Shown here: positions 1 through 7,674 of the stretch, piece by piece | How the letters are laid out: every line of letters begins with the position of its first letter | Numbering within the stretch: position 1 is the first letter of the stretch | Assembly (NCBI GenBank): GCA_031292555.1 | Contig: JARLGV010000041.1 | Coordinates: 1 to 62,723, forward strand | DNA: 62,723 nt | Direction of reading: 5' to 3' | Source of the DNA: Fimbriimonas sp. | Lineage (GTDB): Bacteria; Armatimonadota; Fimbriimonadia; Fimbriimonadales; Fimbriimonadaceae | The notes under the pieces: model-generated | Database searches by the model: none | What the model saw: only the letters and a program-made list of their open reading frames with translations | What the model was told of the DNA's origin: nothing | Made by a program: the position numbers and the translations under genes

Positions 1-1095
1 GCCCAACGACGCAAGACGATGAAGCTGGATGCATCCGGAAACCGCCCGCCGCAGTATGGACTGATGACTCCCGGAGTGATTGCAGATTGGAACGCCTATC
101 AGTACTACTTCTACAGTAATGGCACCTACTGCGCAGGTCTGGAAGCGGCGGGAAGAGCGCTCAAGCAACTTGGCAGAGGCGATGGAGACGTATTCTTGCG
201 CGAAGCACGCTCATACCGCAACGACATCGTTCGGGCATACCGGTGGGCTCAAGCGTTGACTCCGGCCACGGCTCTCCAGAATGGAGCTTGGGTAGCGGGG
301 CAGCCTTCGCAGGTCCATTGCCCGGGACCCCTGAGCGAGTTCTATGCCGGAGAAGATGGGTCGCGCTCTTGGTGCTACGATGTGGAGGTCGGTGCGCATA
401 ACCTCATCCAGCAGGGCATCTTGCCGGCTGACGGCGCCGATTCACGAGAGATCGCCGACTACCTGGAGGACGTGATGTTCCTAAAAGATGGTTGGGGCGA
501 CTACCCGGCTGCCGAGTCGCAAAAGGACTGGTTCGATCTGGGCGGTTTTGCAAAGGTGCAGCCCTATTACGGGAGGTTGACGGAGGTCTACGCGATGCGA
601 GACGACGTCAAGCCCTTCATTCGGAGCTATTTCAACATGATCGCGTCGCTGGTCGACCCGTCGAATCTGACGATTTGGGAGCACTTCGACCACATGGGGG
701 CACCGGACAAGACCCATGAAACCGGCGTGTTCTTGCAGCAGAGTCGGTTCATGCTGCTCAAGGAGCGCGGCGATCAGCTTTGGCTCGCGCCATTCGTGAC
801 GTCGAACTGGATGAAGGACGGGATGAGCGTAGAGGTTGAACACGCTCCAACGTTCTTTGGGCCGGTCGGTTACCGGATCGTCTCCCACGTGGCCCACGGG
901 ACGATCGAGGCCATCGTCGATGCCACGGGCATACGAACGGCCTCTTCGATTGTCTTGCGGCTTCGGCATCCGAAGGGACTGCCGATGCGAAAGGTGATTG
1001 TCGACGGGAAGAACTGGAGGAGATTCGATTCGATCAAGGAGACGGTTACGTTGCGTCCGAAGCAGGGCGTAATGCGGGTCCAAGCGTTTTATTGA
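1..1095 (+). CDS. Six-hairpin-type glycoside hydrolase, C-terminal part (5' end outside window)
   Basis: The reading frame is open to the left edge, so the start lies upstream; the first Met visible is at 19. About 364 residues remain. The first two thirds are helical and rich in Trp and Tyr (WNAYQYYFYSNGTYCAGLEA, WEHFDHMG), as in (alpha/alpha)6-barrel glycosidases. The last ~90 residues look like a beta-sandwich cap (HPKGLPMRKVIVDGKNW), which such enzymes usually carry at the C-terminus. No single GH family can be assigned from this fragment. It is followed 3 nt later by an L,D-transpeptidase gene on the same strand. Family-level identification is inference from fold-like patterns. Confidence 0.6.
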   Translation, partial: AQRRKTMKLDASGNRPPQYGLMTPGVIADWNAYQYYFYSNGTYCAGLEAAGRALKQLGRGDGDVFLREARSYRNDIVRAYRWAQALTPATALQNGAWVAGQPSQVHCPGPLSEFYAGEDGSRSWCYDVEVGAHNLIQQGILPADGADSREIADYLEDVMFLKDGWGDYPAAESQKDWFDLGGFAKVQPYYGRLTEVYAMRDDVKPFIRSYFNMIASLVDPSNLTIWEHFDHMGAPDKTHETGVFLQQSRFMLLKERGDQLWLAPFVTSNWMKDGMSVEVEHAPTFFGPVGYRIVSHVAHGTIEAIVDATGIRTASSIVLRLRHPKGLPMRKVIVDGKNWRRFDSIKETVTLRPKQGVMRVQAFY

Positions 1096-1098
1096 AGG

Positions 1099-1761
1099 AT
1101 GCCAGGTGCGCTCCGGTCTCTACTCGTGGTGTCAGGCTTGCTTGGAACGTTGCTGAACGCGTACGCCTCGGACCTCATTGGCCTTCGCGTATTCAAGTTG
1201 GAGCGGGTACTCGAGATTTGGGTGGCCCATTCGGCTGCCGGTCCATATCGGCTCAAGGTGTCCTATCCGATCGCGGCGATGTCTGGAGGGCTTGGGCCGA
1301 AGCGTCGCGAGGGAGACATGCAAGTTCCGGAGGGCTTCTATTGGGTCAATCGATTCAACCCGAACAGTCGTTTTCACCTGTCTTTGGGCTTGAACTATCC
1401 GAATTCAAGTGATCGCAAACTTGGCAATTCCGTCCATCCGGGCAGCGACATATTCATCCACGGCAATCATGTGAGCGCCGGGTGCATTGCGATGACCGAC
1501 CCGATCATCGAGAAGATCTACCGCCTGGTCATCCAGGCGAGAGACCACGGGCAGCACTCGATACCCGTGTCGGTCTATCCTTGCCGTCTTAACGAGCGGA
1601 ACTTGAATTGGCTTCGCAGCACGTACGGTGATCGACCCGACCTCCAGCATTTCTGGTCGAGCCTCATACCAGGCTACGTACTGTTCGAATCAACCCGAAA
1701 ATGGGTTCGGCCGCATGTTGGACGTGACGGTTACTACGCTTGGCCGAGGAACGCGGGCTAG
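1099..1761 (+). CDS. Secreted L,D-transpeptidase (YkuD/ErfK type)
   Basis: The 220-residue product begins with a signal-like segment (residues 4-23, LLVVSGLLGTLLNAYAS). The YkuD catalytic motif HGNHVSAGC lies at 121-129, giving His121 and the nucleophile Cys129. This family crosslinks peptidoglycan 3-3 or anchors proteins to it, outside the cytoplasmic membrane. The length and the motif's position match the YafK/ErfK branch, where the catalytic domain makes up most of the protein. The start is 3 nt after the upstream stop, so translational coupling is possible; no separate ribosome-binding site with normal spacing is visible. A periplasmic cell-wall role is known for the family, but the exact substrate is not shown by sequence. 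Confidence 0.85.
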   Translation: MPGALRSLLVVSGLLGTLLNAYASDLIGLRVFKLERVLEIWVAHSAAGPYRLKVSYPIAAMSGGLGPKRREGDMQVPEGFYWVNRFNPNSRFHLSLGLNYPNSSDRKLGNSVHPGSDIFIHGNHVSAGCIAMTDPIIEKIYRLVIQARDHGQHSIPVSVYPCRLNERNLNWLRSTYGDRPDLQHFWSSLIPGYVLFESTRKWVRPHVGRDGYYAWPRNAG

Positions 1762-1768
1762 CACTCGG

Positions 1769-1780
1769 TAGAATCGCGTC
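1769..1780 (+). promoter_or_regulatory. Candidate leaderless -10 element (TAGAAT-N6-ATG)
   Basis: TAGAAT at 1769-1774 is followed by six bases and then the ATG of the GH36 gene. This spacing would place transcription start at or next to the start codon. The gene has no Shine-Dalgarno sequence. The same arrangement recurs at several other starts in the window. Confidence 0.5.
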
Positions 1781-4339
1781 ATGAGACGTTGCAGTGGCGC
1801 AGCATTCTTGTTGGCGTTCGGGCTTGTCCAAGCATCTGGCGCATCGCATCAGGCTTCGACCCCGACGATCGACCCCATGAGCGACGATGTCCCCTTCTCC
1901 TTTCGGATGGGCGGCACGCCTTCGAGTGAGGTGCTCGCCAGATGGCAGTGCCATCGGTCGACGGTCAAGGTCGATCACTCTCGCACTCGAGTCGTAGCGG
2001 TGCGAAGCGATCCCATAACGGGTCTTGAAGTTCGGACCGAAGGGGTCGTCTACAGCGACTATCCGGCAGTCGAGTGGACGGTGACCCTGAAGAATCGCGG
2101 GAAGAAGGACTCGCCGATGATCGACAGACTGCAAGGGTTGGATGCCGATTTTGCTCGGGGGAACGACGAGGAGTTCGTACTCCACCACAACGTGGGCGCC
2201 CCGGCCGACGGAAGCGACTACAGTCCGATCTCAACGCCATTGCCAAGGGGCTTCTCACTCCGGATGGCGGGAGCGGGAGGCAGGCCCACCAACTCCGATT
2301 GGAGTTATTTCAATCTGGCATGGGGGCACGAAGGAGCGATCGTCGTCGTCGGTTGGCCCGGGCAGTGGGCCGCCGAGATCACCCACGAGAACCGAGACAT
2401 AGTTCACATGCGTGCGGGGCAGCAGAATACTCACTTCCGCCTTCATCCCGGTGAGGAGGTTCGAACTCCGCTGATCGTAGTCCTCAAGTGGAAGGGAGAT
2501 TGGATCGATGGCCAGAACGACTGGCGTCACTGGATGATGGCTTACGGCATGCCGCACCCAAATGGCAAACTGCCTCAGCCGATGATGCTCGGGTATAGCG
2601 GGAGACCCTATGGCGAGATGATCGGCGCGAACGAATCGAACCAGATCATGTTCATCGACCGGTACCTGCAGGAGCGTCTTCCCCTTGCGTACTGGTGGAT
2701 GGATGCGGGGTGGTACGTTCAAACTCAGGGGTGGCCCCAGGTGGGGACATGGGAGGTTGACCGAAAACGGTTCCCCAACGGACTCAAGCCAATCAGCGAG
2801 CACGCCCATGCGAAAGGGCTAAAGACTCTCGTATGGTTCGAACCGGAACGGGTGGCCGCGAATACTTGGTTGTCAGACAAGCATCCGGAGTGGCTTCTCG
2901 ACGGGTCCGCCAGCATCATGGCGAGGCGCTCGTCCAAACTTGGCGGGTCCGAACCATGCGTTTTCTACAACCCAAGCGATCGGCCGGTCGACCTACACGG
3001 GATTCACTGGGCGCCGCGCAGCGTCGCATTTCATCCTGGGCCCAAGGGGGAGTATAGCGACATCCGATATGCGGCTCCCGTCGCAGGGGATTACCGCATC
3101 CAGGCGGCCTTCACCGGCATCGACGAAAAGACGACCACCGACGTTCATGTTCTGGCATCGGGTAAGTCGTTGTTCGACTCTTTCATTCTTTTGGAGGGCC
3201 ACGGCCGTAACGAGAGTTTCAGCGGCACGGTCCACCTGGCGGCGGGCGAATCGATCAACTTCGTGGTTGGGTACGGCAACGGCGAGTACTACTACGATTC
3301 GACCGGACTGAACGCCTCGGTCACGGGGCCGGATGGAGTCGTTCACGACGCGGCAACGGAGTACGGCAAGAAGAACTGGAGCTACGGCTACCTTCCCGCG
3401 GCCAAGCAGCCTGACTCCGCCAGTTTTTCTCCATATGATCGAAACGAGAAGATGAGTCGAGACTCGGATCAATTGCTCGACCTTGGAAATCGGGAAGCTC
3501 GTACATGGCTCACCAACCATATCGATCGGTTGCTCGTGGACAACGAGATCGACCTCTACCGTCAGGACTTCAACATCGACCCCTTGGCGTACTGGCAGGC
3601 CAACGATGCGGATGACCGGCAGGGAATCACTGAGAACCACTATGTCGTCGGCTACCTCGCGTATTGGGACGAGTTACGGCGTCGCCATCCCAACATGCTC
3701 ATCGACTCCTGCGCGTCGGGCGGTCGCCGGAACGACCTCGAAACGATGCGACGAGCGGTGCCGCTTTGGAGGAGCGACTATGCCTACAAGGCGATCCCTC
3801 ACCAGTGCATGACCTACGGAATCTCGATGTGGCTGCCGTTTTACGGAACAGGCACAGTTGCCAACGAGACGGCCCCTTACTACGGGAGTGGGTCCATGCC
3901 GGTGAGAGCTTACGACTTTTGGAGCACGGCATGTCCGAGCATCATGAGTGCGCTGGATATGCGGGCAACCGACACCGACTATGCCGCTCTCAGGACGTTG
4001 TATTCGGACTGGCAGAAGCTCTGGCCCTACTATTACGGCGACTATCATCCATTGACCGAGTTCAGCCGCGACGAGGACGGTTGGATGGCTTGGTCGTTCG
4101 ACCTGCCAGACCACTCTGGCGGTCTTGTCGAAGCGTTTCGACGCCCTAAAGCCCAGGCGGATGCTCAGGTTCTGAAACTTCGAGGACTGGATCCCGAAGG
4201 CAGGTACCGGTTGTCGGTCCTCGAAGGAGCTACGCTGGATCGAGAAGAAGCAACCGGTCGGGACCTCATGGATCAGGGAATCGTGGTTCGCGTTCCAGGG
4301 AAGCCGGGAACTGGGATCATGCTGTATCGCAAGCTGTAG
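1781..4339 (+). CDS. Secreted GH36-type alpha-galactosidase with inserted beta-sandwich module
   Basis: The 852-residue product has a signal peptide (residues 1-20) and a supersandwich domain (~40-240). A (beta/alpha)8 barrel follows with GH36 landmarks: WWMDAGWY at 305-312, the putative nucleophile Asp596 in LYRQDFN, SCASGGRRND at 643-652, and the putative acid/base Asp666 in WRSDY. Known GH36 enzymes release terminal alpha-galactose or act on related oligosaccharides. Between HPEWLL (~368) and the nucleophile strand there is an extra segment of about 135 residues (~400-535). It contains VAFHPGP, TTDVHVL and INFVVGYG, typical of a beta-sandwich accessory domain, so one domain appears nested in the barrel. 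The ATG at 1781 gives the signal peptide. The exact sugar specificity is not determined. Confidence 0.85.
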   Translation: MRRCSGAAFLLAFGLVQASGASHQASTPTIDPMSDDVPFSFRMGGTPSSEVLARWQCHRSTVKVDHSRTRVVAVRSDPITGLEVRTEGVVYSDYPAVEWTVTLKNRGKKDSPMIDRLQGLDADFARGNDEEFVLHHNVGAPADGSDYSPISTPLPRGFSLRMAGAGGRPTNSDWSYFNLAWGHEGAIVVVGWPGQWAAEITHENRDIVHMRAGQQNTHFRLHPGEEVRTPLIVVLKWKGDWIDGQNDWRHWMMAYGMPHPNGKLPQPMMLGYSGRPYGEMIGANESNQIMFIDRYLQERLPLAYWWMDAGWYVQTQGWPQVGTWEVDRKRFPNGLKPISEHAHAKGLKTLVWFEPERVAANTWLSDKHPEWLLDGSASIMARRSSKLGGSEPCVFYNPSDRPVDLHGIHWAPRSVAFHPGPKGEYSDIRYAAPVAGDYRIQAAFTGIDEKTTTDVHVLASGKSLFDSFILLEGHGRNESFSGTVHLAAGESINFVVGYGNGEYYYDSTGLNASVTGPDGVVHDAATEYGKKNWSYGYLPAAKQPDSASFSPYDRNEKMSRDSDQLLDLGNREARTWLTNHIDRLLVDNEIDLYRQDFNIDPLAYWQANDADDRQGITENHYVVGYLAYWDELRRRHPNMLIDSCASGGRRNDLETMRRAVPLWRSDYAYKAIPHQCMTYGISMWLPFYGTGTVANETAPYYGSGSMPVRAYDFWSTACPSIMSALDMRATDTDYAALRTLYSDWQKLWPYYYGDYHPLTEFSRDEDGWMAWSFDLPDHSGGLVEAFRRPKAQADAQVLKLRGLDPEGRYRLSVLEGATLDREEATGRDLMDQGIVVRVPGKPGTGIMLYRKL

Positions 4340-4379
4340 TCGGGTCGGTTTCCGTCGCGTTCGTTGTGGTCACGTAGTC

Positions 4380-4406
4380 GATCTCGTGAGCGAGGGCCAC
4401 GAGATC
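4380..4406. terminator. Hairpin between convergent genes
   Basis: GATCTCGTG at 4380-4388 pairs perfectly with CACGAGATC at 4398-4406 across a 9-nt loop. It lies in the 133-bp gap between the GH36 gene and the convergent M14 peptidase gene. It lacks a clear T tract, so its use as a terminator is inferred from position. Confidence 0.45.
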
Positions 4407-4472
4407 GGAGGACTTTGCCTTTGTATGCTTCAACTCCCTCAAGCTGGTATTCGTAGGTCATCGACTTACGTT

Positions 4473-7070
4473 CTATTGTCCGGATCCGTTGCTATCGTCG
4501 GTCGATCCAAGATTCGCGGAGTACCGGATCGCGTTGAAGATCAAGTTGTAGGAGCCAACCGTTTCTCCTCGCCAGAACGGATTGATGCCGAATAGTAGGA
4601 CGTGCCCTTTGCCAACCGGGCAGTCGACCACCGCCGGTTTGCCGGCGAGTTCCTCTGGATGATCGATCATGCCGCTCATCAGAACCTTGCCGGCGTCGGC
4701 AAAGCGGAGAAGGGTTCGAGATGCGGGGAGCCGGGGACCACGCGGGCCGTTCGATTCGGGCTCGTCCCCAGGCATGGACTTGGGCGTGTAGGGTGGCCGT
4801 CCCTGGATCACGTCCGGGTCAGTCAGGGTTCCGCGACCGCTCGACCGGGTTGCACCGCCGGCGGGCCTTCCGCCTCGGCCGCCACGGAAGCCTCCGCCCC
4901 CGGATGCCAAGATCACTGACCCATTCATGTTGAAGTAAGCCCCCATCGAATCGCCGTAACCCGTGAGTACGGGGGAAGTCTCGTCGACGCGATCGACTTC
5001 GTACACTCCGCCCGGTGCGTTGAGCGTCGTCGGCTGGAAGACAGAGACTCCGTTAACGATGCCGTAATCGATCGGAATTCGACAGGTGTTGCCAATGCAG
5101 ATGAAGATCCCCCCGTCGTTGACGAACTTCTGGAGGTTCGTCATGCCCTTGAGCTCGATGCCGCCCCGGGTATCGTCAGTCGCGTCCGGTCCTCCGAGGT
5201 TTGGGTACTCCTGAGTTGGTTTGTAGGGAATTGGGTCGCCGATCATCGGGGAGCCGTTGACGATCGACTGAGCGCTCCCGCCGGTGTTGGGGAAGATGAT
5301 CACGTCGTATTTGTTTTTGAGAAATGGGGTGTCCCGAATCTCATGAACCGATACGTATGAGTAGGGGATCTTGCGCTGATCAAATGCGATTCGGGCCCAG
5401 CCTTCGTCCTGGGTGCTCGACCAGGTGTGAACGAGGGCGATGCGCTTGCCAGCCAGACCAGCCGGACGTGACGGCACAGCCGGGTTGAATTGGTATCGCT
5501 CGGTCGGCGCCTTCAAGATGCTCACGTCCTTTACGCGAGTGGTCCTCACACCGAACAGCGGACCGATCTCCCAACCGGTGTCGTCGTAGGAGCGCGGATC
5601 GGTCGGATTGTAGTACTGGGTATCCAGCATCATGTCCGCCATGCGGCTATATGGCTGGTCCATCCGGATGATCCACGAGCCTTTGGCGAATTTGCCCTCC
5701 GCCGTCGTAACGTCCTTTCCGAGGGAAGACACTTCAACGCCCTGCTGGGTCATGATGTTGCACAGTTCAACCGCACGATCAGCTCCGTATTTGGCGTCGA
5801 TGATCCAAGCGGCGGGGCCCTCTGTCGTCGCCTTGGCAATTGACCGCTTGGATTTGAGGTAGTAATTCCTCATAAACTTATCCTTTTCGGTGGCAACTTT
5901 CGACATCCCCATAAGAAGTGCCGCTTGCATGATGTTGACGTTGTTTCGAATGGACCAACGGACGCGAGGGAAGGGTGGGTTCGGGCGATACCACTCCTTC
6001 GTCGTCTCGCCGGCGGACCGAATCCCCGTATCCGCCCCACTGCCGCCGAACGTCTCGTAAAACCGGCCAATCCCGTTGTGGCCGTTGGCCACATAGAACC
6101 CGTAGGACGGCGCCCAGCCATCGTAGTAGTTGTGGGTCCAGACGCCGGGGACTCCTTTCTCGGTCATTTGCTGGATTTCGTTGTATGCCATCTCCTGCCA
6201 TTCGGAAATCACGATCGGATCGAGCCAGGCGTTATAGGGGCCGGTACCGGTAGAAATATAGAGGTAGGGCTCGGATTCATGGAGGTCGTGGAGCACCGTC
6301 GGCTTGAAATCTAGCCAAGTTTTCATCAAAGACTTGGACAAATTGAGAGCCATCGTGAGGGCGTCGCGGTTGTCGTCATGGGCCACGTAGTGGCCCCAAT
6401 AGACGAGTGGGATTGGCGGCTTCTTCGGATTCGCCTTGCGATACCGGTACAGATCGACCACCCGGTCCCGTCCATCCACGTCCAACACGGGAGTGAGCAT
6501 CACGATCTCGTTCTTTCGGATCGTCTTGATCATCGGTTCCTCGCTGACCGCGAGCCGATAGGCGAGTTCCATAAGCATCTCGGGCGGTCCGGTCTCCGGA
6601 GCGTGCATCCCGCCAGTTGCCCAATACATCGGGAGGCTCTGTTTGATGAGACGGTCTGCCTCTTTCTCGTCCTTAATCTGTCTCGGGTCGCCGAGTTGGG
6701 CGTTCATCTTCTTGAAGTCGTCGAGACGCCGGAGGTTGCCTTCATCGGAGATCGCCGCGACGACCATTTCCCGCCCTTCCTCGCTCAAACCCATCGAAAA
6801 CACCTTCACACGGCGCGAGGATTTCTCGAGGAGCCGAAGATAATCGGCGGCCTGCTTGCTATACGTCAGAACGTTTGGCGCACCGACGATATGGCCCAGA
6901 AACTTGTCCGGACTCGGCACCGATCGGCTGGCAGGCAAATGATCCACGATGTCGGGCAAGAAGAACGACTCGGTAGTGTATTCCCGGATCTTCTTGCCGT
7001 ACGCTTCATCGTTCTGAGCGGCAGCAGCGATCGGCAAGGCGAGGGCGAGCAGCAGGAAACAGCGTCGCAT
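4473..7070 (-). CDS. Secreted M14-family zinc carboxypeptidase-like protein
   Basis: The 865-residue product starts at 7070, chosen because AAAGG lies just upstream and the signal peptide (RRCFLLLALALPIAAAAQ) then begins at once. The M14 zinc site is visible: MHAPE (His156, Glu159) and HDLHE (~261-265); FYETFGG carries a probable catalytic Glu. The family removes C-terminal residues from peptides. Residues ~530-700 (KRIALVHTWSS, VIIFPNTGG) resemble a class I glutamine-amidotransferase-like beta-galactosidase trimerisation fold, often fused to large M14 proteins. A glycine/arginine-rich linker (GGGGFRGGRGGRPAGG) follows near residue 720. It is separate from its neighbours, with 60 bp to the upstream membrane protein gene. 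The substrate is unknown. Confidence 0.85.
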   Translation of the reverse strand: MRRCFLLLALALPIAAAAQNDEAYGKKIREYTTESFFLPDIVDHLPASRSVPSPDKFLGHIVGAPNVLTYSKQAADYLRLLEKSSRRVKVFSMGLSEEGREMVVAAISDEGNLRRLDDFKKMNAQLGDPRQIKDEKEADRLIKQSLPMYWATGGMHAPETGPPEMLMELAYRLAVSEEPMIKTIRKNEIVMLTPVLDVDGRDRVVDLYRYRKANPKKPPIPLVYWGHYVAHDDNRDALTMALNLSKSLMKTWLDFKPTVLHDLHESEPYLYISTGTGPYNAWLDPIVISEWQEMAYNEIQQMTEKGVPGVWTHNYYDGWAPSYGFYVANGHNGIGRFYETFGGSGADTGIRSAGETTKEWYRPNPPFPRVRWSIRNNVNIMQAALLMGMSKVATEKDKFMRNYYLKSKRSIAKATTEGPAAWIIDAKYGADRAVELCNIMTQQGVEVSSLGKDVTTAEGKFAKGSWIIRMDQPYSRMADMMLDTQYYNPTDPRSYDDTGWEIGPLFGVRTTRVKDVSILKAPTERYQFNPAVPSRPAGLAGKRIALVHTWSSTQDEGWARIAFDQRKIPYSYVSVHEIRDTPFLKNKYDVIIFPNTGGSAQSIVNGSPMIGDPIPYKPTQEYPNLGGPDATDDTRGGIELKGMTNLQKFVNDGGIFICIGNTCRIPIDYGIVNGVSVFQPTTLNAPGGVYEVDRVDETSPVLTGYGDSMGAYFNMNGSVILASGGGGFRGGRGGRPAGGATRSSGRGTLTDPDVIQGRPPYTPKSMPGDEPESNGPRGPRLPASRTLLRFADAGKVLMSGMIDHPEELAGKPAVVDCPVGKGHVLLFGINPFWRGETVGSYNLIFNAIRYSANLGSTDDSNGSGQ

Positions 7071-7130
7071 GATCAGCGACCTTTCGACAGTGGGCACCCG
7101 TATTCCTGCCGGTCAATCTCGTGGCGCGAC

Positions 7131-7511
7131 CTAGACCGCCGGTTTTGCCTTGGCGACGGTCCACACCAGTAGCGCCCATCCAGCCAGGAAGCAAGCACCG
7201 CCAAGCGGCGTGATGGCGCCGAGCCAGCGGATACCGGAGACGGCGAGGATGTACAGGCTTCCGGAAAAGATCAGGACGCCGAAATAGATGAGCCAGCCCG
7301 ACGTCTTGACGCGGGGATCAGGTACGTGCGCGGAAAGGACGCCGATCAGGATGAGGGCAAGGGCATGCGCCATCTGGTACTCCACGCCGGTATGCCAGAT
7401 CTGTAGAGATTCGGGACCGATACGCTCGCGCAGGGCGTGGGCCCCGAAGGCGCCGAACGCAACGGCGAGGAATGCCAAGGCGCCGCCTAACGAGACGAAC
7501 GTGCGATTCAT
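7131..7511 (-). CDS. DUF423 family small integral membrane protein
   Basis: The 126-residue protein has four hydrophobic segments and the family's N-terminal signature GAFGAHALRERI. DUF423 (YgdD-like) proteins are inner-membrane proteins with no established biochemical function. The start at 7511 is chosen over an upstream in-frame start because the first membrane helix then begins immediately, as in homologues. TACCCT lies six bases upstream, consistent with a leaderless start. The gene points the same way as the M14 peptidase but is separated from it by 60 bp. Confidence 0.88.
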   Translation of the reverse strand: MNRTFVSLGGALAFLAVAFGAFGAHALRERIGPESLQIWHTGVEYQMAHALALILIGVLSAHVPDPRVKTSGWLIYFGVLIFSGSLYILAVSGIRWLGAITPLGGACFLAGWALLVWTVAKAKPAV

Positions 7512-7523
7512 GCCTATAGGGTA
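7512..7523 (-). promoter_or_regulatory. Candidate leaderless -10 element (TACCCT-N6-ATG)
   Basis: On the minus strand TACCCT (7523-7518) is separated by six bases from the ATG of the DUF423 gene. No ribosome-binding site is seen. It matches the pattern at other starts in the window. Confidence 0.4.
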
Positions 7524-7598
7524 CCGGGGAGCCGAATAGGGGACAGTCGATCGGGCGACAACTGGAGATTGAGTTCTGGGTGCCCCTGAACGCGAAAG

Positions 7599-7631
7599 CG
7601 CCGGCATTTCCGCATTTGCGGAGCCGGCGCC
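7599..7631 (-). terminator. Stem-loop after the repeat-protein gene
   Basis: GCGCCGGC (7599-7606) pairs with GCCGGCGC (7624-7631), and inner arms TCCGC and GCGGA pair around an ATTT loop, giving 13 pairs with a small bulge. It lies 44 bp downstream of the repeat-protein stop on the minus strand. Confidence 0.6.
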
Positions 7632-7674
7632 TGATCGGTCTTTCCCTCAGCCGGAAGAACGGCTGGAGGCCAGA

